Assembly: GCA_910587285.1 (NCBI GenBank)
Contig: CAJULM010000029.1
Span: 1 to 35,237, forward strand
Source of the DNA: an uncultured Oscillospiraceae bacterium
GTDB taxonomy: Bacteria; Bacillota; Clostridia; Oscillospirales; Oscillospiraceae
DNA: 35,237 nucleotides
Direction of reading: 5' to 3'
Shown here piece after piece: positions 29,962 through 35,237 of this stretch (position 1 is its first letter; every line of letters starts with the position of its first letter). The notes under the pieces are model-generated. The model searched no databases, was not told the origin of the DNA, and worked only from the letters and a program-made list of their open reading frames with translations. The translations under genes and the position numbers were made by a program.

Positions 29962-31266
29962 ATGACCACTCTGTTTACCAACGTCACCGCCCTGCTCATG
30001 GATCAGGATTTTACCACTTTGCGGGGCGGCTATGTGGCGGTGGACGGCACCAATATTTCCTATGTAGGACCCACTTGTCCTCAGAGTAAATTTGACCAGA
30101 CCATCGACTGCACCGGCAAGGTGATGATGCCCGGCTTCGTCAACTGCCACACCCATATCCCCATGACCCTCATGCGGGGATATGGCGGTGGTCACGACTT
30201 ACAGAGCTGGCTCCAGGACTATATCTTCCCCGCTGAGGACAAGTGGGACGACCGCTCCCTGAGCGCCGCCACCCAGCTGGGTCTGGCGGAGATGATCGCC
30301 TCCGGGGTCACCTGCATTGCCGATATGTATATGCGTACCGAAATTATCGCCCAACAGGTACTGGCCGCGGGCATATCCGCCAACCTGTCCGTAGGCGCGG
30401 TATATTTCGACAGCCCGGAAAGCTTCTCTCCGGACAAGTGCGATGACTGTGCCAACCACACCCGTCTGTATGAAGGCTGGCACAATGCCGGGAACGGCCA
30501 GATTCTGATGGACGCCTCCATCCACGCCGAGTACACCTCCTGCGCCCCAGTGTGGCAGTGGGTGGCCGATTTCGCGCAAAAGTGCGGCTTGGGTATGCAC
30601 GTGCACATCTCAGAGACCAAAAAGGAGCACGAGGAGTGTAAGGCCCGTTACAACGGCCTCACCCCCATCCAACTGCTGAACCAGTACGGTGTGTGGGACA
30701 CCCGGGCCATCGCCGCCCACTGCGTGTACACCACCCCGGAGGACTGGGCCATTATGGCTGAAAAGGGCGTCTCCTGCGTCCATAACCCTTACTCCAATTT
30801 GAAGCTGGGCTCGGGCATAGCCCCCATTCCCGCCATGCTCCGGGCCGCTGTGAACGTGGCCCTGGGCACCGACGGCGTGAGCTCCCATAACAGCGTGGAT
30901 CTGTTTGCAGACATGAAGCTGGCCGCCGTCCTCCACAACGGCGCGGCCTGTGACCCCATGGCAATTACCGCCCGGCAGGCGCTGGAGATGGCCACTGTCA
31001 ACGGGGCCCGCGCCCTGGGCCGGAACACCGGGCGCATCAAGGCGGGCGCCGCCGCCGACCTGATTTTGGTAGACTTTGACGCCCCCAACCTCATCCCCTG
31101 CCACGACGAGGCGGAAAACCTGGTCTACTCCGCCCACGGCTCCAACGTGTGGATGAATATGGCGCGGGGCCGCGTCATATACCAAAACGGGGCCTTTTTG
31201 ACGCTGGATTTGGAAAAAATCAAGACCGAGGTCAAACAATACGCCCTGCCCCTTATCTTCCATTGA
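29962..31266 (+). CDS. mtaD: 5-methylthioadenosine/S-adenosylhomocysteine deaminase-type amidohydrolase
   Basis: A 434-residue metal-dependent deaminase of the TrzN/AtzB/MtaD group. Metal ligands are His63 and His65 (NCHTHIPMTLMRGY), His213 or His215 (GMHVHISETKKE), His253 (AAHCVYTTPED) and Asp304 (LGTDGVSSHNSVDLF). The glycine-containing GYGGGHDLQSWLQDYIFP segment fits MTA/SAH deaminases. It would deaminate MTA, SAH or adenosine; the precise substrate is inferred from family and from the adjacent phosphorylase. AGGAGG lies before the ATG. Confidence 0.85.
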   Translation: MTTLFTNVTALLMDQDFTTLRGGYVAVDGTNISYVGPTCPQSKFDQTIDCTGKVMMPGFVNCHTHIPMTLMRGYGGGHDLQSWLQDYIFPAEDKWDDRSLSAATQLGLAEMIASGVTCIADMYMRTEIIAQQVLAAGISANLSVGAVYFDSPESFSPDKCDDCANHTRLYEGWHNAGNGQILMDASIHAEYTSCAPVWQWVADFAQKCGLGMHVHISETKKEHEECKARYNGLTPIQLLNQYGVWDTRAIAAHCVYTTPEDWAIMAEKGVSCVHNPYSNLKLGSGIAPIPAMLRAAVNVALGTDGVSSHNSVDLFADMKLAAVLHNGAACDPMAITARQALEMATVNGARALGRNTGRIKAGAAADLILVDFDAPNLIPCHDEAENLVYSAHGSNVWMNMARGRVIYQNGAFLTLDLEKIKTEVKQYALPLIFH

Positions 31267-31284
31267 TGGGAAAGGTCTGAGGAA

Positions 31285-32985
31285 ATGTCTGCTTCCACCC
31301 CTAAAAAAAATTCCTTCTTCGGCGGCGCGGCAATTTTGACCGCCGGCATCATCATTGTCAAGCTCATCGGGGCGTTGTACAAAATCCCCCTGGGCAGCAT
31401 CCTCACCGACGCCGGCTTCGCCGATTTCAACACCGCCTATAACATCTATTCCCTGCTCATCATCATCTCCACCGGCGGCCTGCCGGTGGCTCTGTCCAAG
31501 ATGGTTTCCGAGGCCAGCTCCTTAGGCCGGGGGAACCATGTCCACAAGGTTTTCCAGTTGGCGCTGGTGGCCTTCTGCGTGTTGGGCACCATCAGCTTCC
31601 TCATCATGGCCGTGTTTCCCGCCCAGCTGGCCGACCTGATGAACAACAGCCGCAGCTACTGGAGCATTCTTGCCCTGGCCCCCGCGGTGTTCTTTATCTG
31701 CCCCATGTCCGCCCTGCGGGGATATTTCCAGGGACACTCGCTCATGACCCCCACCGCTGTCTCCCAAATCATCGAGGCCATCTGCAAGCTGGCGGTAGGG
31801 CTGGTACTGGCCTCCGTCCTCACCAGCCGGGAGGTAGACGAGTCCCTGGCCGCAGCCGGAGCCATTTTAGGCGTATCGGTGGGCTGTCTGCTGGGCATGG
31901 TCTATATGCTCTTTTGCTACCATGGGCACCGCGCCCATCTGCGCCCCAGCCACGACACACCGGGGGACACCCGGGAAATCCTCGCCACCCTGGCCAAGCT
32001 GGCTATCCCTATCACTCTGGGCTCGTCCATCATCGCCGCCACCAACATTCTGGACACCAGCATCCTCATGGACCGCTTGCAGGACGCCCTGGGCTGCACG
32101 GAGGACGCCGCCCGAAACCTGAAGGGTGTGTATGACAAGACCCTCACCCTCTACAACCTGCCCTCCTCTTTCATGGTCCCCCTGACAGCCAGCGTCATTC
32201 CTGCGGTGTCCGCCGCCAGGGCGGTGAAAAATTACCGCCAGGGCGCGCAGATCAGCGAGACTACTCTGCGCACCACCGCCCTGCTGGCCCTGCCCGCCGG
32301 GGTGGGGCTGTTCGCCCTGGGAGAGCCCATCATCCATCTGCTCTACCCCTCCACCGATGTGGAGCTGGCGGGCTGGATGCTGTCTGTGCTGGGGCTGGCC
32401 TCCATCTGCGTGTGCTTCATGCTGGTGAGCAATTCCATCATGCAGGCCCACAAGCTGGTCACTCTGCCCATGGTCACTACCCTCATCGGATGTATTTTTA
32501 AGCTGATTATGGGGTATTGGCTCATCGGCAATCCCGACATCGGCATCCGAGGCGGCGCCATCAGCACTGTGGTGTGCTTTGGCCTGATCGCCGTTCTTGA
32601 CCTGGTCATTATCAAGCGGACCCTGCCCCGCTCCCTGAGCTATGCCAGGGTATTTGTCAAACCCGCAGGCGCCGCCGCCGTCATGGGCGCATCCGCCTGG
32701 GCCATATACGGACTGACGTCTAAGCTGCTGATATGGCTGGATTCTTTGCTGAAGCGAGAGGTTCCGCTGTTTCAGGCCGTGGCGGAGGACGGTTCCATCC
32801 TGCTCAATGAGGCCGACGCCGCCATACTGTCCTGGAAGGGCAACGCCCTGTCCGTGATGGTTGCCATCGGCTTTGCCATGATTATTTATTTCGTTTTAAT
32901 TCTGCTCACCCGGGCCATCTCCAGGGAGGATCTGTCCCTCATGCCCAAGGGGGACAAAATCGCCCGGCTGCTCCATATCCAGTAG
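31285..32985 (+). CDS. SpoVB/MurJ-like polysaccharide or lipid II flippase (MOP superfamily)
   Basis: A 566-residue protein with ~14 hydrophobic helices, starting FFGGAAILTAGIIIVKLIGALYKIPLG, a typical SpoVB/YabM-type N-terminus. It probably moves undecaprenyl-linked cell-wall or spore-cortex precursors across the membrane. A polar stretch near residue 490 (KREVPLFQAVAEDGSILLNE) is an extra loop. Upstream of mazG, hup and rqcP it matches the order of yabM-yabN-yabO in B. subtilis. CTGAGG precedes the start. Confidence 0.88.
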   Translation: MSASTPKKNSFFGGAAILTAGIIIVKLIGALYKIPLGSILTDAGFADFNTAYNIYSLLIIISTGGLPVALSKMVSEASSLGRGNHVHKVFQLALVAFCVLGTISFLIMAVFPAQLADLMNNSRSYWSILALAPAVFFICPMSALRGYFQGHSLMTPTAVSQIIEAICKLAVGLVLASVLTSREVDESLAAAGAILGVSVGCLLGMVYMLFCYHGHRAHLRPSHDTPGDTREILATLAKLAIPITLGSSIIAATNILDTSILMDRLQDALGCTEDAARNLKGVYDKTLTLYNLPSSFMVPLTASVIPAVSAARAVKNYRQGAQISETTLRTTALLALPAGVGLFALGEPIIHLLYPSTDVELAGWMLSVLGLASICVCFMLVSNSIMQAHKLVTLPMVTTLIGCIFKLIMGYWLIGNPDIGIRGGAISTVVCFGLIAVLDLVIIKRTLPRSLSYARVFVKPAGAAAVMGASAWAIYGLTSKLLIWLDSLLKREVPLFQAVAEDGSILLNEADAAILSWKGNALSVMVAIGFAMIIYFVLILLTRAISREDLSLMPKGDKIARLLHIQ

Positions 32986-33063
32986 CGGCAGCAGACCTTG
33001 TTTTCCATTTTTTATGAAATTCCGGATTAGTTGTGTAAAATCTATTGCAATTCAGGTGATAAT

Positions 33064-33849
33064 ATGATAAACTGGGCAGACAAACCCGCCTATAATTGCC
33101 AAGATTTGCGGGAAATTGTCCGCATTCTACGCCATCCCGGCGGTTGTTCCTGGGATATGGAGCAGACCCACCAGTCCATCCGGCGCAACTTTTTGGAGGA
33201 GGCCTATGAGGTGGCGGAGGCCATCGACCAAGGCTCCACGGAACATCTGAAGGAGGAATTGGGAGATGTTCTGCTCCAGGTGGTGTTCCACGCCGACATC
33301 GAGGACGACGCCGGCCGCTTCAACCTGGACGATGTGGCGGACGGCGTTTGCAGAAAGCTCATCTACCGCCACCCCCACGTGTTCGGTGACGTGACCGTTC
33401 ACTCCACAGAGGACATTCTCTCCAACTGGGAGGAATTGAAGAAAAAGGAAAAGGGCCAGGCTACCCAGGCCGATGCGGTGGATGCTGTGGCTCGCTCTCT
33501 GCCGGCCCTGTGGCGGGCGGAAAAAATCAAGCGGAAGGCCGCAAAGGCAGGATTTGACTGGCGCAGCATTGCCAGCGCACTGGACAAGCTATCCGAGGAG
33601 TTGGACGAATTGCGCGCCGCCGCGCTGGAGGGAGAGGGCGACCCGGTAGAGGAACTGGGCGACTTGTTATTTGTCGCCGTCTGCGTGGCCCGCTTTTTGG
33701 ACGCCGATCCGGAGGACACTCTCCACGCCGCTTGCGACAAATTCTCCGCCAGGTTCCGCAGATTGGAAGCCCTGGCCGCACAGCGCAACTTCAAGCTGGA
33801 TGAGCTATCCGATGAGGAACAGCTTATGCTTTGGCGAATGACACATTGA
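33064..33849 (+). CDS. mazG: Nucleoside triphosphate pyrophosphohydrolase MazG
   Basis: It hydrolyses nucleoside triphosphates to monophosphates and pyrophosphate, cleaning aberrant nucleotides. Two MazG domains are present: the first with NFLEEAYEVAEAI and LKEELGDVLLQVVFHADI, the second with EELDELRAAALEGEGDPVEE and LGDLLFVAVCVAR. The conserved magnesium-binding Glu/Glu/Glu/Asp set is visible in both. The start at 33064 (MINWADKP) has AGGTGA upstream; a TTG at 33031 lies in promoter-like sequence. Unlike B. subtilis YabN there is no N-terminal methylase domain. Confidence 0.95.
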   Translation: MINWADKPAYNCQDLREIVRILRHPGGCSWDMEQTHQSIRRNFLEEAYEVAEAIDQGSTEHLKEELGDVLLQVVFHADIEDDAGRFNLDDVADGVCRKLIYRHPHVFGDVTVHSTEDILSNWEELKKKEKGQATQADAVDAVARSLPALWRAEKIKRKAAKAGFDWRSIASALDKLSEELDELRAAALEGEGDPVEELGDLLFVAVCVARFLDADPEDTLHAACDKFSARFRRLEALAAQRNFKLDELSDEEQLMLWRMTH

Positions 33850-33932
33850 CGGCTTAATAGCGCCACGCCGCGCTTTAAGTATAAATCTGCGGCGAGGCCG
33901 CAATCTATTTGGGATTTACAGGAGGAAAAATC

Positions 33933-34208
33933 ATGAATAAAGCAGAACTGATCAATGCCGTGGCCGAGAAAACCGGCCTTTCCAAAAAGGACAGCGAGTC
34001 CGCCGTCGCCGCCATGGTGGATGTAATCACCGAGTCCCTGGTCCAAGGGGAAAAGGTGCAGCTGGTGGGCTTCGGCTCTTTCGAGGTAAAGGCCCGCGCC
34101 GCCCGCACCGGCCGCAATCCCCACACCAAGGAGGAAATTCAGATCCCCGCCTCCAAGGTTCCCGTCTTTAAGGCCGGCAAGGCGCTGAAGGACACTGTTG
34201 CGCAATAA
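33933..34208 (+). CDS. hup: HU family DNA-binding protein
   Basis: A 91-residue histone-like protein: MNKAELINAVAEKTGLSKKD at the N-terminus, then VQLVGFGSFEVKARAARTGR with the beta-arm, and IPASKVPVFKAGKALKD at the end. It binds DNA as a dimer and bends it. Start 33933 is preceded by GGAGG. A terminator follows. Confidence 0.97.
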   Translation: MNKAELINAVAEKTGLSKKDSESAVAAMVDVITESLVQGEKVQLVGFGSFEVKARAARTGRNPHTKEEIQIPASKVPVFKAGKALKDTVAQ

Positions 34209-34222
34209 CATAAACTCACAAT

Positions 34223-34252
34223 AAGGCAGGGCAGCTGATGCCCTGCCTTTTT
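34223..34252 (+). terminator. Intrinsic terminator after hup
   Basis: A perfect 11-bp stem AAGGCAGGGCA / TGCCCTGCCTT with a GCTGA loop is followed by TTTTT. Since rqcP starts only 16 bases later, its transcript either reads through or begins inside hup. Confidence 0.85.
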
Positions 34253-34267
34253 CCTTGGAGGTATAAA

Positions 34268-34507
34268 ATGCGACTGGATAAATGGTTGAAGGTCTCCCGC
34301 CTTATCAAGCGCCGCACCGTAGCCAATGAGGCCTGTGATGCCGGACGGGTGACTGCCAACGGCCGACCGGTAAAGGCGGCCTACGACGTAAAAATTGGCG
34401 ACGTATTAGAACTGAAGTTTGGCGAAAAGCTGATCCAGGTAGAGGTGCTGTCCACCGCCGACATCGTGGGCAAAGCCAATGCAGAGGCCATGTACAAACA
34501 GCTGTGA
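34268..34507 (+). CDS. rqcP: S4-domain RNA-binding protein RqcP/Hsp15 family
   Basis: A 79-residue single S4 domain: MRLDKWLKVSRLIKRRTVAN, then DAGRVTANGRPVKAAYDVK and IGDVLELKFGEKLIQVEVL. RqcP stabilises the stalled 50S-nascent chain complex during alanine tailing with RqcH. The start at 34268 has GGAGGT eight bases upstream. The gene follows mazG and hup as in many Firmicutes. Confidence 0.95.
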   Translation: MRLDKWLKVSRLIKRRTVANEACDAGRVTANGRPVKAAYDVKIGDVLELKFGEKLIQVEVLSTADIVGKANAEAMYKQL

Positions 34508-34515
34508 GTACGCAG

Positions 34516-34550
34516 AAAGGCGACGGACTAACATGGTCCGCCGCCTTTTT
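34516..34550 (+). terminator. Intrinsic terminator after rqcP
   Basis: A 13-bp stem with one A-C mismatch (AAAGGCGACGGAC / GTCCGCCGCCTTT) and a 7-base loop is followed by TTTTT, just after the rqcP stop. Confidence 0.8.
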
Positions 34551-34551
34551 C

Positions 34552-34580
34552 TGTACATTTAGGCGCGGATATGCTATCAT
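34552..34580 (+). promoter_or_regulatory. Promoter of yjdF
   Basis: TGTACA (34552-34557) and TATCAT (34575-34580) are separated by 17 bases. The leader RNA begins just downstream. Confidence 0.5.
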
Positions 34581-34586
34581 ATCGTT

Positions 34587-34701
34587 GCGGAGATAAAAAC
34601 ACAGTCCCCGTCGGGTAGTCGGGGCGCAGGAGCCCTCCCTCCTGCCAGTAACCTGCCTCCTTGGTTGTCCCTTCTCCGTGGAAAAACATAAGGAGGACAA
34701 C
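34587..34701 (+). ncRNA. yjdF-type riboswitch leader
   Basis: The leader of the YjdF/DUF2992 gene holds stems TCCCCG/CGGGG (34605-34624) and GCAGGAG/CTCCTGC (34626-34645), followed by AACCTGCCTCCTTGG. GTTGTCC at 34664-34670 is the exact complement of GGACAAC at 34695-34701, which overlaps the Shine-Dalgarno region (AGGAGG), so the leader can hide the start. Location upstream of yjdF is exactly where the azaaromatic-binding yjdF motif RNA is known; assignment to that family rests on context and on remembered sequence style. Confidence 0.72.
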
Positions 34702-34706
34702 TGAAT

Positions 34707-35126
34707 ATGTGCGTTTCCAAGACAACTCTGACCGTGTATTTTGACCCACCCTTTTGGGTCGGCCTGTTCCAACGGGTGGATGAGACCGGCCGCCGGGTGT
34801 GTAAAGTCACCCTCGGCGGTGAACCCCGGGATCAGGAAGTGCTGGACTTCCTGATGCGGCACTGGGGGGACCTGCGTTTCAGCCCCCCGGTAGCCGGCGA
34901 GAAAGAGGCGGCTCGCCTCCCAAATCCCAAGCGGATGCGGCGGGAGGCCAGACGAGCGACGCAAGCCGTTGGGACCGGCACCAAGGCTCAGCAAGCCCTT
35001 CAGCTTCAGCGGGAACAGATGAAGGCGGATCGGAAAACGGTCTCCAAAGCACGCCGTGAGGAGCAGCGGGAGAGGAAGCTGACCCTGCGGCAGGAGAAAC
35101 GTCGGCAGAAGCACCGGGGCCATTGA
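34707..35126 (+). CDS. yjdF: YjdF family protein (DUF2992)
   Basis: A 139-residue basic protein: KTTLTVYFDPPFWVGLFQRV, then CKVTLGGEPRDQEVLDFLMR and a very basic Lys/Arg/Gln-rich C-terminal helix. It matches DUF2992/YjdF. The biochemical role is unknown, but the linked riboswitch responds to toxic aromatic heterocycles, suggesting a detoxification-related function. Translation is probably controlled by the leader. Confidence 0.92.
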   Translation: MCVSKTTLTVYFDPPFWVGLFQRVDETGRRVCKVTLGGEPRDQEVLDFLMRHWGDLRFSPPVAGEKEAARLPNPKRMRREARRATQAVGTGTKAQQALQLQREQMKADRKTVSKARREEQRERKLTLRQEKRRQKHRGH

Positions 35127-35150
35127 GCCTGACCGGCTCTGCCAAAAAAA

Positions 35151-35180
35151 AAAGCGAACAGTCAACTGACTGTCCGCTTT
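35151..35180 (-). terminator. Terminator of the minus-strand rRNA gene
   Basis: A 14-bp stem with one mismatch (AAAGCGGACAGTCA / TGACTGTTCGCTTT on the minus strand) is followed by TTTTTTT. It lies directly beyond the 5S 3' end and between it and the converging yjdF gene. Confidence 0.75.
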
Positions 35181-35185
35181 CTTTG

Positions 35186-35237
35186 TGTCGGCACTACCTA
35201 TTTTCCCAGGCCGTTACCAGCCAAGTATTTTCGGCGC
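35186..35237 (-). rRNA. rrf: 5S ribosomal RNA, 3' part, cut by the window edge
   Basis: On the minus strand the sequence GCGCCGAAAATACTTGGC, TGGTAACGGCCTGGGAAAAT and AGGTAGTGCCGACA follows the 3' half of bacterial 5S rRNA (compare GCGCCGAUGGUACU, then GGUGACCGCCUGGGAGAGUA). The rest, and probably the 23S and 16S genes, lie beyond the right edge. Confidence 0.8.

Noticed and set aside
1..35237. CRISPR arrays, tRNA genes and insertion sequence transposases
   Set aside because: No regularly spaced direct repeats, cloverleaf-like segments or transposase-like frames were noticed on either strand by eye.

Overview
The window looks like a chromosomal segment of a GC-rich, spore-forming, Gram-positive anaerobe of the Clostridia, most like the Oscillospiraceae (Flavonifractor/Intestinimonas-like). 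The reasons are strong purine-rich ribosome binding sites, lipobox-anchored peptide-binding protein, a SpoVB-type flippase followed by mazG, hup and rqcP (the yabM-yabN-yabO type cluster), a YjdF/DUF2992 gene with its riboswitch-type leader, and a Tn1549/CTn-like conjugative element remnant. The genus is an inference from protein style and was not tested.

Bases 1-3733 are a decayed integrative element. In order they hold the end of a sigma-70-like factor, a VirB6/CD1112-type transfer gene with its middle deleted, an opposite-strand barnase-type RNase toxin with an overlapping barstar-type inhibitor, a PrgI-family transfer protein that has lost its ATG, a small unrecognised frame, and a tyrosine integrase broken by one nonsense codon and two frameshifts. 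The element ends in a 20-codon copy of the 3' end of rpsI (ribosomal protein S9) followed by a terminator, so it sits in the rpsI 3' end and this is one of its two junctions.

Bases 3800-13450 are one minus-strand oligopeptide ABC operon (oppA-B-C-D-F plus a membrane-anchored orphan) read from a consensus promoter through a long, highly structured leader. A perfect 16-bp inverted repeat lies between oppA and oppB. OppB, OppD and OppF all carry extra domains: an extracellular domain, a charged coiled-coil-like insertion and a C-terminal membrane tail.

Bases 13500-29000, also minus strand, carry housekeeping genes: a DUF436 protein, an M32 carboxypeptidase with a parS-like palindrome in its promoter, a histidine phosphatase, a small-multidrug-export-family protein, uvrA, a YjbR protein, a membrane M28 peptidase, ybaK, an EamA protein, an NTF2-like protein, uvrB, a two-gene chromate transporter and nadE. 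Between uvrB and ybaK the 3' end of uvrB occurs three times and the 5' end of ybaK twice, as if two versions of a variable gene slot were stacked in tandem. A structured GC-rich repeat occurs upstream of both the histidine phosphatase and nadE.

Bases 29050-34510 are plus strand: purine nucleoside phosphorylase and MTA/SAH deaminase (purine and methylthioadenosine salvage), a SpoVB/MurJ-type flippase, mazG, hup and rqcP. The window closes with yjdF behind a structured leader, converging on the 3' end of a minus-strand 5S rRNA gene.
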